This document shows, one piece after another, positions 29,518 through 38,915 of a stretch of 64,000 nucleotides of DNA. Source of the DNA: CALBJU01 sp965247125 (GTDB lineage: Bacteria > Bacteroidota > Rhodothermia > Rhodothermales > UBA10348); NCBI GenBank assembly GCA_965247125.1, contig CBDFGO010000001.1, forward strand, positions 735,709 through 799,708, written 5' to 3'. The notes beneath the pieces were generated by a model. The model was given only the letters and a program-made list of their open reading frames with translations, was not told where the DNA came from and ran no database searches. Made by a program: the position numbers and the translations under genes. The first letter of the stretch is position 1, and each line of letters begins with the position of its first letter.

Positions 29518-31333
29518 ATTGGGCACATACGGAACCTGCTCCACAAGTTTTATTCTGACCTCCAAATCGACGCATCGCGACTGAAGTTTAGTAGGATTAA
29601 CGAAACCACAGATTACTACTATGTACTCTTCGATCAATTTGTAGATAAGGCTAGAATTTTTGACTCTACAGTTAGGGTTAAGCTTTCGAAGAACGGCGTT
29701 TTCTCATCAGTTGGTGGTTCGGCCACACCTGCGATCAGAAAGGCTCAGTATCCGCTAGCGAAAGAAATAGAAGCAGTTCAGGCCGCGAGCGAATTTAAGA
29801 TCGAACCGATTGAGAACATCACTTCCGTGGAGCTAGTGTTTTTTCCGGTAAGTAGTCAAGCGTGGGTATCTGATGCGTATGTATGGATAATTGACTACGT
29901 TATTGAAGCATCGGGCCAAACATGGAGCATAGGTGTTGATGCCGAAACTCTCAGTATTGTTTTCGATGAGAACACGGCACTGAGTTTGAACAAAGCTGGG
30001 CCAGTGAATTTCGAAAAGGGAATCTACGCCTCTTCAAGTATTGCTTCCGAGTCACTGTCGGCTGCAGATTCCTTTGCCGGCACATTAAGCGGAAAACTAG
30101 AATTTGACGAAAAAAGTTTACCGGCAAGCTCATCATCGAAAACACCTCTGGAATACGCATATGTTGAGTTGGAGTGGCTCGGACTGTGGCCTCCTGCAAA
30201 AAGCGGGAGTGTAGGTCACACGTGCGAAGCTCCTAGCATTTGCACGACGCGAACGGACGCGAATGGAAATTACGTTTTCAGCAATTTGGATGGCGGCCAG
30301 TATAGGCTGGTAGCAAAAGCAGAAACACAGTGGTCTAAGATGCTACCGGGGCTACAATCAGCGTCAGATTATCAATATTCGATCGAGCTCGTGGTTAACG
30401 GGTCAGGCACCACGACCAAGGACATTTACTGGAACCAAGTTGTGTTATCTGGCCCGGGGAACCATCTCGGAAACTTGGCTCACGGAATGGAAGAAATACA
30501 CGACTACTTCAAATCTTCAGCTTTTAGCTATTACTCTGGTTGGGATTCTCAAATGTCTTACGAACCCACGGCCAATAATTGTTGGGCCTTTGCTCTTGGG
30601 TCAAGAATTGTGATGGGCTCAGAGGTACAACAATCAAAAGAAGCGATCTATCACGAATACAGCCACAACGTAATAATCGATCTCTACAACGGCGGTATCG
30701 GATCTCTGGGTTCCGCAGAAGGGGCCGCGATGGATGAGGGGTTCGCAGATTTTTTCGCTTTGTCCGAAGGTGGGGGCACGACCATCGCCGACGGAATAAA
30801 TTGCGGTTTTCCTTCGCGAAACATTGTAAATAGTTTGACGATGAGTGACTGGTCCTCTACCAGCCCCCATTTCAACGGTAGAATTATTTCGGGAGCAGTT
30901 TGGGACTTAAAACCAGGTCAGCGATACGCGTCAAGCGGAACTAGCACTTCAACGGTCGAAAAAACTCTTTGGGAAGCGTTCCAGGCGAACCCTCGTACAT
31001 TCGAAGATCTCGGCCTGGAAATGGAAGACTATTGGCTCGGAGTAAATCCGACGGTCAACATTATCGGTGCTATAGAAGACAGTTGGGCTTTCAGAAGTAT
31101 TCCACATGCCCACAAAGCGAATTCAGACGTAAGCGAAAGCTCAACGGACCAAATCGTCAGCGATTGGAAAATTCAAGTCTATCCAAATCCTGTTTCTGGA
31201 GAAGATTTCACTATTGAGCTGTCGGGGCTAGAAAAGGAGGAAGGTTGGGTGTCTGTTTCGATAGTCGATATTTTGGGGAGAACAGTTCGGCAATTGTACG
31301 AGGGTCATTTAGGAATGCAGGGGAAGATTCTGC
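29518..31333 (+). pseudogene. T9SS-type secreted zinc metallopeptidase, N-terminally truncated and split by IS256 copy 4
   Basis: Open frame of 605 codons from the edge of copy 3. The first part resembles an FTP-like propeptide (DYYYVLFDQFVDKARIFDS). Then comes a Ser-rich region with a Cna/CarboxypepD-like blade (TRTDANGNYVFSNLDGGQYR). The gluzincin motif is IYHEYSHNV (HEXXH) with the downstream Glu in DEGFADFFAL, as in fungalysin/thermolysin-like peptidases. A C-terminal sorting tail starts at IQVYPNPVSGEDF. The signal peptide is missing because copy 3 removed it. The last codons lie beyond copy 4 at 32727-32818. Confidence 0.72.
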
Positions 31334-32717
31334 GAGCTATGCCCAAAAGTTGTGTATGGAAGGTTTAGGCAGCGTGTCGTTCTGATGTAATTCCGTCGGT
31401 GAATTTGATTCCTTTTTTTACAAGTTGCAATAGGTGCGGTGCATTCAGTTTCCTCCACTTCTTCTGAGCCTCTTTACATAGACGGAAGGCCATTGCAAGA
31501 GCTGTTTCTCGGCTCAGACATCCCCTCGTTTTGGCGGTCCTGAGGCGCACGGTCGCGAACGTAGATTCGATCGGATTTGTGCTCCGAAGATGGATCCAGT
31601 GTTCTGCCGGAAAGTCATAAAAAGCGAGCAGTTCTTCTCGGTCTTTCACCAGAATCTCTGCTGCTTTCGGATACTTTTGCTGGTAGGCTTTGATGAAAAA
31701 CAGAAGGGCGCTCTCTGCCTGCTTTTTTGTTTCTGCTGTATAGATCTGCGTGAGGTGACCTTTTGCCTTCTTCTGAACGGACTTGGGCAGGCGGTTGAGC
31801 ACATTTGCTGTCTTGTGCACCCAACAGCGTGCGGCTCGCGTCTCGGGATAAACTTCTGCGAGAGCACTCCAGAATCCCATGGCTCCATCGGCAACAGCCA
31901 GCTTCGGTCCTTGATCCAGCCCGCGGTGCCTCAGCTCCAGGAGCAACTCTCGCCACGACTGCTTGCTCTCGCGAAAGCCGTCCTCGAGTGCTATAAGCTC
32001 CTTCCTTCCATCGGCCGTAGCGCCGATCACGACCAGCAGACACAGTTTCTGTTTATCCATGCGTACGTTTACGTGAATACCGTCGGCCCAGAAATAGACG
32101 TAGTGCTTCTCCTGCAGGCTCCGCTTTTGCCAGTCTTCGTGCTCCCTTGTCCAAAGCGTCTTCAGGCGCGCAATCGTCGAGGAGGTCAGCCCTGGGGCAT
32201 CAGGACCAACAAGGGCCGAGAGCGCTGCCTCAAAGCCGCCCGTTGAAACTCCCTTCAGGTACAACCATGGAATGAGAGCCTCAAGCGAGCGGCTCTTGCG
32301 GAGGTAGGCTGGTAGTATCGAACTGCGGAAACCGATTCTATCCTCACCCCGACCCGTACGGTCGCGTATGCGGGGCATCTTTACAGCGACCTCCCCGATA
32401 CCAGTCAAAATCTTCCTCTCTGGCAGATATCCATTGCGAACGATGCGGTGGCGATTCTCTTCGTCGCGCAGGAACTGGTAGCGCTGGCAGAAAGCTTCAA
32501 CCTCGGCCTCAACGGCTGTGGCCAGCATCTTTGCGGCCCCTGTTCGCAATACTTCTGTCAACACATCCTCTGTGCTATTGTAGTTCTCGTTCTCGTGTGC
32601 GTTATTCGTCTTCATGGGCGGTGTATCCTCCAATCTTCGGATTGACAATGACGTAATCATCATCAGGATACGCCGCCTATACCTTTTTCACCCGTACACA
32701 ACTTTCGGGGTTAACTC
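31334..32717 (-). mobile_element. IS256-family element, copy 4, with 9-bp target duplication
   Basis: 1384 bp flanked on both sides by AGATTCTGC. Removing the element and one duplicate restores the reading frame of the metallopeptidase to its stop, so this is a simple insertion. Confidence 0.95.
31365..32615 (-). CDS. IS256-family transposase, copy 4
   Basis: 416 residues. One change from the other five copies: RSLQEKHY instead of RSLKEKHY, just before the first catalytic Asp region. Otherwise intact. Confidence 0.95.
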   Translation of the reverse strand: MKTNNAHENENYNSTEDVLTEVLRTGAAKMLATAVEAEVEAFCQRYQFLRDEENRHRIVRNGYLPERKILTGIGEVAVKMPRIRDRTGRGEDRIGFRSSILPAYLRKSRSLEALIPWLYLKGVSTGGFEAALSALVGPDAPGLTSSTIARLKTLWTREHEDWQKRSLQEKHYVYFWADGIHVNVRMDKQKLCLLVVIGATADGRKELIALEDGFRESKQSWRELLLELRHRGLDQGPKLAVADGAMGFWSALAEVYPETRAARCWVHKTANVLNRLPKSVQKKAKGHLTQIYTAETKKQAESALLFFIKAYQQKYPKAAEILVKDREELLAFYDFPAEHWIHLRSTNPIESTFATVRLRTAKTRGCLSRETALAMAFRLCKEAQKKWRKLNAPHLLQLVKKGIKFTDGITSERHAA

Positions 32718-32726
32718 AGATTCTGC

Positions 32727-32818
32727 AGGTCTCACATTCTATATTGGCTTCAGGCCAGTACGCTCTCGTCGTACGAACACGACATAGTACTACTGGGAAA
32801 CCGCTAGTAATTCGATAG
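32727..32818 (+). pseudogene. C-terminal end of the split metallopeptidase
   Basis: After the target duplication the frame continues QVSHSILASGQYALVVRT and ends ...KPLVIR with TAG at 32816. This completes the type A T9SS sorting domain that begins with VYPNPVSG upstream of copy 4. Confidence 0.75.
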
Positions 32819-32836
32819 AAAACGTACCAGACAGGA

Positions 32837-34522
32837 ATGTCGAGAACTTATTATAGAGTATACCTCGGTTGTATCTGTATACTTTTCTTCGGACATCGTA
32901 TCGTGCACGCACAACAATTGACGCCTTCCATGCCGTTGGCGTGGGGCGGTTTGGGGAATGAAATATTGATGCAGGCCGTTTGCTCTCCAACTGGCGACTA
33001 CATTTTGGCGGGCAGTTTTGGCGAGTCTATAACCATCGGTTCTTTGCATTTGCCTTCCTCGTCGAGTATCGGGTCGGACTTGTTCGTGGCTAGCACAAAT
33101 TCCCAAGGTTCTGAAAACTGGATTCTCGCACTTCATAGCGTATCCGGATCGTCGCCATCCTTCCACGGACTAGATGTGGACTCGCTTGGAAATACTTTTA
33201 TCGCTGGTAGCTCTCAAAGCGGGATTGAGGTCCAATCCCAACTGTTGACAAACGCCGGTTTTTTCATCGCCTCAGTCGATGTGGCTGGAGATTTGAAATG
33301 GATCCAGAGACTATCGGATACCGCACAGTTTCAACCCGGGGATATGACCAGGGCCTCTGGCTCGACCCTCATTTTTACCGGGGGGTTCAGTGGCGATTGG
33401 AATTATTTGGGGGCCGATTATGTCGGGTCAACCGCGTTCTTGGGTACCGATTTATTTGTCGCTAGATATTCCGACGAATTGGCCCCCCTAAATTTCATTC
33501 AAATCGAAGTAGACAATGGCGGTTTAAGCGGAGAAATATTAGAAACTGACGATGGGAGTTTAATTATTACTGCCAGCACTAGTGGAACAGTTAATCTAGG
33601 CGGTCTTCGACTTGAAAACGAAAATGGATTGTACTTCAACTACTTCATCGGAAAACTGAGTAGAGACCTCGAGCCAATTTGGGGACTTTCCGTTGGTCGG
33701 CATTCAGTGTATCGTGCTCACATTGCCCAACGACCGGATGGTAAATATTATTTCGCCGCCGTCTTTGAAGGGCAGGTATCGATCAACAACGAAACCTACG
33801 CCGAGTTGCCGGAGGGTGAATTAGGGACGTTTCTTTTCCTAATTGATGAGAATGGACAGGTCGAGTGGATTGAGCGACTCCAAACAATTGAGCACGGTAT
33901 ATCTGTTAGAGGATTGATCGCTGGACCAGGTGGTCAAGCAGTGATAGGAACTGAACTCAATGAAGATTTTATTATGGATCAGGTTCAGGTACCGGTAAAC
34001 AATTCTTTGACCCAAGCAATCGTGGTCGTATCTGATTCCGGCGATTTTGAAAAACTTGTTCAAATTGTTTACCCCGCTCAACTCCTGGAAGTTAAAGACA
34101 TGTTTTCCTGTTCTGACGAAGTCACAACAAGAGTGATTGGAAACTTTCGGAATGATCTTAAGGGATACAACTATACACTTGTCCCTCAAGGGGCATATGA
34201 TTTTTTTGTGTCCAGTCTCGAGCTTGATTTGGTTGCAACAGACAATGGAGAGTTCCCAAGCCAAATACGCGAAAAGCTGTACGTCTATCCCAATCCAAAC
34301 GCTAAGCTTTTCACGGTTCAATATGAATCTAGAAGCACCGGCTTCGCCGATGTGACGGTAACTAATATGTTGGGCGAACATGTTTTTTCTGAGGAAATCA
34401 AGCTGTCTGATCTCAGACAGGGATTACGTATAGATTCATCAATGTTTGTTCCGGCAGTTTACATAGTTCGAGTGAGTGTCGAAGAAAAAATTCTGCACAA
34501 GATGATGGCCGTTATCCGATAG
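32837..34522 (+). CDS. Secreted beta-propeller protein with T9SS sorting tail
   Basis: 561 residues. Signal peptide (about 1-26, ending IVHAQ), then repeated SBBP-like blades (DVDSLGNTFIAGS; SPTGDYILAGSFG; LIITASTSGTVNLGG) and a C-terminal sorting domain starting KLYVYPNPNAKLF and ending VYIVRVSVEEKILHKMMAVIR. It is likely exported by the type IX system and held at or released from the surface. It starts 19 nt behind the broken metallopeptidase gene. Function beyond that is unknown. Confidence 0.78.
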   Translation: MSRTYYRVYLGCICILFFGHRIVHAQQLTPSMPLAWGGLGNEILMQAVCSPTGDYILAGSFGESITIGSLHLPSSSSIGSDLFVASTNSQGSENWILALHSVSGSSPSFHGLDVDSLGNTFIAGSSQSGIEVQSQLLTNAGFFIASVDVAGDLKWIQRLSDTAQFQPGDMTRASGSTLIFTGGFSGDWNYLGADYVGSTAFLGTDLFVARYSDELAPLNFIQIEVDNGGLSGEILETDDGSLIITASTSGTVNLGGLRLENENGLYFNYFIGKLSRDLEPIWGLSVGRHSVYRAHIAQRPDGKYYFAAVFEGQVSINNETYAELPEGELGTFLFLIDENGQVEWIERLQTIEHGISVRGLIAGPGGQAVIGTELNEDFIMDQVQVPVNNSLTQAIVVVSDSGDFEKLVQIVYPAQLLEVKDMFSCSDEVTTRVIGNFRNDLKGYNYTLVPQGAYDFFVSSLELDLVATDNGEFPSQIREKLYVYPNPNAKLFTVQYESRSTGFADVTVTNMLGEHVFSEEIKLSDLRQGLRIDSSMFVPAVYIVRVSVEEKILHKMMAVIR

Positions 34523-34697
34523 TGGTTGGGCCACCATCTGAGAGCCTTGTCGGTAGCTGACAGCGTCATATTCATTAGTGTTTTAGTGGCGCGCTTGAGC
34601 TGATACCCCTTTTGTGAGCTGGCGAATTTCCTCGAGGATGTTCTGTAGGTGTTCGCTCCCTGGCAGACTAGGTATAAGCTCGTCTCGTACCCTCGTT

Positions 34698-34970
34698 TCA
34701 AATTGATGCTGTGAAAAAGTTGATGAACGCCGCTTGTCTCTTCCGTTCTCCGTCGGCGATAATGCGAGGCAGATAAAAACTATAAAGTGTCACAAGAGGT
34801 GTCTTCTCGTTCGGTTCGGATTTCGTCCTTCCAGATGGTCGTGTAATAGAGCCTACTTGGCAGGCGATAAAATCTTTATCAGATACTGTTATGCCGCTTA
34901 TATCAAATCTAATGATGTTGCTATGGGTTGAAAATTGCCGTCGTAGAGCGTTCGCATCAGAAATCATCAT
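34698..34970 (-). CDS. Small hypothetical protein downstream of the RuvC-like gene
   Basis: 90 residues, start overlapping the stop of the RuvC-like gene by 14 nt. Mixed alpha/beta composition (SNIIRFDISGITVSDKDFI), no signal peptide or membrane segment, and no family I recognise. The overlap suggests co-translation with the upstream gene. It could be a chance frame. Confidence 0.35.
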   Translation of the reverse strand: MMISDANALRRQFSTHSNIIRFDISGITVSDKDFIACQVGSITRPSGRTKSEPNEKTPLVTLYSFYLPRIIADGERKRQAAFINFFTASI

Positions 34971-35463
34971 CTTTATATGCCGGTCCGTGAATGAACGTCA
35001 TGACAAGAGCAGTAGCAGAAAATATGCTCATCCTTTCGTCTTCGCTCATCCATATTTTCCGTGGCGCGGGAAGCTTGAACTCAAGCTCTGGGTAGTGCAA
35101 TATCACAGTCTTCGCTATCTCATGTTTGGTAGCCTTTTCACCGACCGTGAAAGTTTTCAGCACTAGCTCGTACGGAATATGAACAAGCTTCGTACTAGTG
35201 CCACGGGTGATGCGCCCAACATCTCGGAGTAAACGTTTAACACGCTCACCTCTGCGTGATTTATGCCAGTCCGTGTCCTCAATGACAACAATGGATGGAT
35301 CGTACCATGCCAACAACTCAACAATACGTTCAAGACACTTGCCTCTTTTTGCTGGGCGAATCTGAGCATGTCCCCAATCAAGTAGAGTAGTGTCTTCAAA
35401 GACCGCAAAGCCGAAGCCGTGTGAAGTGGGATATATAGAAACAATGCGGTCATCTGTAGTCAT
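34957..35463 (-). CDS. RuvC-like RNase H-fold protein with altered first catalytic position
   Basis: 168 residues. The layout fits a RuvC/Holliday-junction-resolvase fold: first strand DRIVSIYPTSHGFGFAVFE, second acidic strand SIVVIEDTDWHKSRRGERV, and C-terminal MSEDERMSIFSATALVMTFI. The first strand normally reads (I/L)DPG; here Tyr stands where the catalytic Asp is expected, so activity is doubtful or the chemistry differs. It follows the stop of a truncated upstream frame by 3 nt. Its role is unknown. Confidence 0.5.
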   Translation of the reverse strand: MTTDDRIVSIYPTSHGFGFAVFEDTTLLDWGHAQIRPAKRGKCLERIVELLAWYDPSIVVIEDTDWHKSRRGERVKRLLRDVGRITRGTSTKLVHIPYELVLKTFTVGEKATKHEIAKTVILHYPELEFKLPAPRKIWMSEDERMSIFSATALVMTFIHGPAYKDDDF

Positions 35464-35466
35464 ACA

Positions 35467-35556
35467 CTATTGATTAGAGCCTGATAAAACGGAGGTAGCT
35501 TTAGCCTCAATTATTCTCTCCAAGAGCTCAATTTTTTGATTTACCTCAGGTCGCTC
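35467..35556 (-). pseudogene. C-terminal tail of a gene cut by IS3 copy A
   Basis: The minus strand reads a helical tail ending KIELLERIIEAKATSVLSGS before TAG at 35467, directly in front of the RuvC-like gene. The rest of the gene is missing beyond the IS3 end. Confidence 0.35.
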
Positions 35557-35611
35557 TTAGAAGTGGTCCCACCAAACTGGACAGTCTCTTAAGTGGAGTC
35601 TTGCGGGTTGA

Positions 35612-36439
35612 TTATGCTGCTTCTTGAAGCGGCTGGTGATTGAAAAATACGTGATCTGGAGTCTGTCTGCCAAGCGAACTGTGGCGTCGTTCTCCGTTGA
35701 AGTAGCCAAAGTAATCGGCGATTGAGCGACACGCATCAGCCACACTTTCGTAGGCTTTCAAGTATACCTCCTCGTACTTCAGGCTTCTCCAGAGTCTCTC
35801 GATGAAGACATTGGCCATCCAGCGACCTTTTCCGTCCATTGAGATCTGAATGTCGTGTTTCTTGAGAACATCGGTAAAGGCCACGGATGTAAACTGGCTG
35901 CCCTGATCCGTATTGAAGATCTCTGGCGCTCCATACACGGCGATTGCTTCTTCGAGAGCTTCCACACAGAAGTCGGTGTCCATCGTATTGGAGATCCGGT
36001 GTGAGAGTACTTTTCGGCTGTACCAGTCGATGACGGCAACGAGGTAGAGAAAGCCCTTCTTCATCGGGATGAACGTAATATCCGTCGCGTAAACTTGCTG
36101 GGGCCGCATCACCTTCAGCTTGCGTAACAAGTAAGGGTACATCTTGTGGCCCTTTCCCGGAATCGAGGTCCGTTTCTTGGGGTAAATGGCAATGAGTCCC
36201 ATTAATTGCATCAATCTGCGGATTCGGTGGCGACCGACCGTAATACCTCGGTCCTCAAGCGCATCCTTCATCGTAGGCGATCCCCGTGTGGGTCGCTCAA
36301 GGTAGAGCTCATCGAGCGCTCTCATCACAACCAGATTCTCCTCGCTTTCGCCTACCGGATTGTAATAGGCCGTTGAACGATTGAGTTCCAGTAGTTTGCA
36401 CTGCTGAGTAATGGCCAGATCATGGTTGCGGTCGATCAT
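35612..36439 (-). CDS. IS3-family transposase OrfB, copy A
   Basis: 275 residues with HTH_21 and rve integrase core. DDE residues lie in ATDITFIPMKK, NTDQGSQFTS and VFIERLWRSLKYEE. It is normally expressed by -1 frameshifting from orfA; here orfA is truncated, so the element should not move on its own. Confidence 0.92.
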   Translation of the reverse strand: MIDRNHDLAITQQCKLLELNRSTAYYNPVGESEENLVVMRALDELYLERPTRGSPTMKDALEDRGITVGRHRIRRLMQLMGLIAIYPKKRTSIPGKGHKMYPYLLRKLKVMRPQQVYATDITFIPMKKGFLYLVAVIDWYSRKVLSHRISNTMDTDFCVEALEEAIAVYGAPEIFNTDQGSQFTSVAFTDVLKKHDIQISMDGKGRWMANVFIERLWRSLKYEEVYLKAYESVADACRSIADYFGYFNGERRHSSLGRQTPDHVFFNHQPLQEAA

Positions 36440-36453
36440 TTGGCGGCGCTCAC

Positions 36454-36621
36454 TTACTCGGTGCGACCGAGCGCTTTGGATAAAAAATCCTTCTCCATGG
36501 CGAGCTGGCCGATCTTAGCGTGAAGCTCTTTGATCTGGCCCTCCTCATTGTGCTTTCTGGAATACCCTTTTTCAACCACCTCTTCAGCGTCCTGAATCAG
36601 TTTCTTTTTCCACGTCTGAAT
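36454..36621 (-). pseudogene. IS3-family OrfA remnant, copy A
   Basis: Last 55 codons of orfA (TWKKKLIQDAEEVVEKGYSR onwards) with stop TAA at 36454. The slippery T TTT TTA (36481-36487 on the complement) is retained. The N-terminal HTH is missing. Confidence 0.8.
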
Positions 36622-38005
36622 GAGTTAACCCCGAAAGTTGTGTACGGGTGAAAAAGGTATAGGCGGCGTATCCTGATGATGATTACGTCATTGTCAATCC
36701 GAAGATTGGAGGATACACCGCCCATGAAGACGAATAACGCACACGAGAACGAGAACTACAATAGCACAGAGGATGTGTTGACAGAAGTATTGCGAACAGG
36801 GGCCGCAAAGATGCTGGCCACAGCCGTTGAGGCCGAGGTTGAAGCTTTCTGCCAGCGCTACCAGTTCCTGCGCGACGAAGAGAATCGCCACCGCATCGTT
36901 CGCAATGGATATCTGCCAGAGAGGAAGATTTTGACTGGTATCGGGGAGGTCGCTGTAAAGATGCCCCGCATACGCGACCGTACGGGTCGGGGTGAGGATA
37001 GAATCGGTTTCCGCAGTTCGATACTACCAGCCTACCTCCGCAAGAGCCGCTCGCTTGAGGCTCTCATTCCATGGTTGTACCTGAAGGGAGTTTCAACGGG
37101 CGGCTTTGAGGCAGCGCTCTCGGCCCTTGTTGGTCCTGATGCCCCAGGGCTGACCTCCTCGACGATTGCGCGCCTGAAGACGCTTTGGACAAGGGAGCAC
37201 GAAGACTGGCAAAAGCGGAGCCTGAAGGAGAAGCACTACGTCTATTTCTGGGCCGACGGTATTCACGTAAACGTACGCATGGATAAACAGAAACTGTGTC
37301 TGCTGGTCGTGATCGGCGCTACGGCCGATGGAAGGAAGGAGCTTATAGCACTCGAGGACGGCTTTCGCGAGAGCAAGCAGTCGTGGCGAGAGTTGCTCCT
37401 GGAGCTGAGGCACCGCGGGCTGGATCAAGGACCGAAGCTGGCTGTTGCCGATGGAGCCATGGGATTCTGGAGTGCTCTCGCAGAAGTTTATCCCGAGACG
37501 CGAGCCGCACGCTGTTGGGTGCACAAGACAGCAAATGTGCTCAACCGCCTGCCCAAGTCCGTTCAGAAGAAGGCAAAAGGTCACCTCACGCAGATCTATA
37601 CAGCAGAAACAAAAAAGCAGGCAGAGAGCGCCCTTCTGTTTTTCATCAAAGCCTACCAGCAAAAGTATCCGAAAGCAGCAGAGATTCTGGTGAAAGACCG
37701 AGAAGAACTGCTCGCTTTTTATGACTTTCCGGCAGAACACTGGATCCATCTTCGGAGCACAAATCCGATCGAATCTACGTTCGCGACCGTGCGCCTCAGG
37801 ACCGCCAAAACGAGGGGATGTCTGAGCCGAGAAACAGCTCTTGCAATGGCCTTCCGTCTATGTAAAGAGGCTCAGAAGAAGTGGAGGAAACTGAATGCAC
37901 CGCACCTATTGCAACTTGTAAAAAAAGGAATCAAATTCACCGACGGAATTACATCAGAACGACACGCTGCCTAAACCTTCCATACACAACTTTTGGGCAT
38001 AGCTC
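36622..38005 (+). mobile_element. IS256-family element, copy 5 (no target duplication)
   Basis: 1384 bp. Left flank CGTCTGAAT lies inside IS3 orfA; right flank CACGTGAGG is unrelated, and the missing half of that orfA is not found on the right side. It marks a rearrangement, not a simple insertion. Confidence 0.92.
36724..37974 (+). CDS. IS256-family transposase, copy 5
   Basis: 416 residues, protein identical to copy 1, intact. Confidence 0.95.
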   Translation: MKTNNAHENENYNSTEDVLTEVLRTGAAKMLATAVEAEVEAFCQRYQFLRDEENRHRIVRNGYLPERKILTGIGEVAVKMPRIRDRTGRGEDRIGFRSSILPAYLRKSRSLEALIPWLYLKGVSTGGFEAALSALVGPDAPGLTSSTIARLKTLWTREHEDWQKRSLKEKHYVYFWADGIHVNVRMDKQKLCLLVVIGATADGRKELIALEDGFRESKQSWRELLLELRHRGLDQGPKLAVADGAMGFWSALAEVYPETRAARCWVHKTANVLNRLPKSVQKKAKGHLTQIYTAETKKQAESALLFFIKAYQQKYPKAAEILVKDREELLAFYDFPAEHWIHLRSTNPIESTFATVRLRTAKTRGCLSRETALAMAFRLCKEAQKKWRKLNAPHLLQLVKKGIKFTDGITSERHAA

Positions 38006-38031
38006 CACGTGAGGAAGGACTACTCTTGCAA

Positions 38032-38057
38032 GTATTCAGACTAACAAGTCTGAATAC
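38032..38057. terminator. Perfect 11-bp hairpin
   Basis: GTATTCAGACT, 4-nt loop AACA, then the exact complement. No T-run; it may end the lost gene left of it or structure the leader of the secreted protein at 38154. Confidence 0.4.
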
Positions 38058-38153
38058 ATCTGCTAAATACGGATTCACACGGCTTATCGCTCAGAGTTGA
38101 GAAATACGTATTCAATCTATGGACCATTTTAATAACTCAACTCTCGAGTAATC

Positions 38154-38527
38154 ATGACAAGCAAAAACTTACTAGGCGTTCGAGCCTCGCTGTGGGCAAT
38201 TCTTATTTGTGCGGTTCTCCAAGCCCTGCCAGCTCATTCTCAGAACCGCTCACATGTAACAGAAAATATTGGTGTTACTGTCGTTTCGGGTCCTTCTCTC
38301 GAAGCGACTGATGAAATTTCGAACTCCCCATATACGATTAGTCGACATGACGCGTCGTGGTTAAGAGTGTCGTTTTCAGATTGGGATCTTCCTGACGAAA
38401 GTACTCTTGAAATCTATTCCCCTTCAGATGGTGCAACTCAGGTCTTCACGGAAAAAACGCTCAGTGCGTGGAGCGGACGTTCAGCATATTTTAACGGATC
38501 AGAGCTCCGCCTAACGATCAACACTCA
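38154..38527 (+). pseudogene. N-terminal fragment of a secreted protein cut by IS3 copy B
   Basis: About 125 codons: signal peptide (ends ALPAHSQ, residues 1-30), then a beta-rich region (DASWLRVSFSDWDLPDE; TLEIYSPSDGATQVF; SGRSAYFNGSELRL) of the kind found before the catalytic domain of secreted Bacteroidota/Rhodothermota proteases. Frame enters the IS3 element at 38528. No continuation is found right of the element. Confidence 0.55.
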
Positions 38528-38613
38528 GAGATGGTCCTGATTCATCGGACAGTCTGAACAACAAATAAGGTGGAGTCTTGCGATCTTATCACCCTTAAGA
38601 AAGGATACAAACG

Positions 38614-38901
38614 ATGAGTCGCAAAAGGAGAAACCACAGCAACACATTCAAAGCGAACGTAGCGCTGGCGGCGGTCAAAGGAGACCGCACAATGGCTGAG
38701 TTGGCAGACCAGTTCCAGGTTCATCCGAATCAGATTCAGACCTGGAAAAAGAAGCTGATTCAGGACGCTGAAGAGGTCTTTGAAAAAGGGTATTCCAGAA
38801 AGCACAACGAGGAGGGCCAGATCAAGGAGCTTCACGCCAAAATTGGCGAGCTTTCGATGGAGAAGGATTTTTTATCCAAAGCGCTCGGTCGCACCCAGTA
38901 G
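38614..38901 (+). CDS. IS3-family OrfA, copy B
   Basis: 95 residues. HTH_Tnp_1 fold (FKANVALAAVKGDRTMAELA then FQVHPNQIQTWKKKL) with leucine-zipper-like C-terminus. The in-frame heptamer T TTT TTA at 38868-38874 allows -1 frameshifting into orfB; the shifted frame is open through to the orfB ATG. Confidence 0.92.
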   Translation: MSRKRRNHSNTFKANVALAAVKGDRTMAELADQFQVHPNQIQTWKKKLIQDAEEVFEKGYSRKHNEEGQIKELHAKIGELSMEKDFLSKALGRTQ

Positions 38902-38915
38902 GTGAGCGCCGCCAA

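Larger units (their letters stand above)
35559..36621 (-). mobile_element. IS3-family element, copy A (5' end removed by IS256 copy 5)
   Basis: Contains orfB and the last third of orfA. The right end of the element in its own orientation is preserved near 35559 (GTGGTCCCACCAAACTGGAC), while the other end stops at IS256 copy 5. It is more diverged than copies B and C and so represents an older or separate insertion. Confidence 0.85.
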
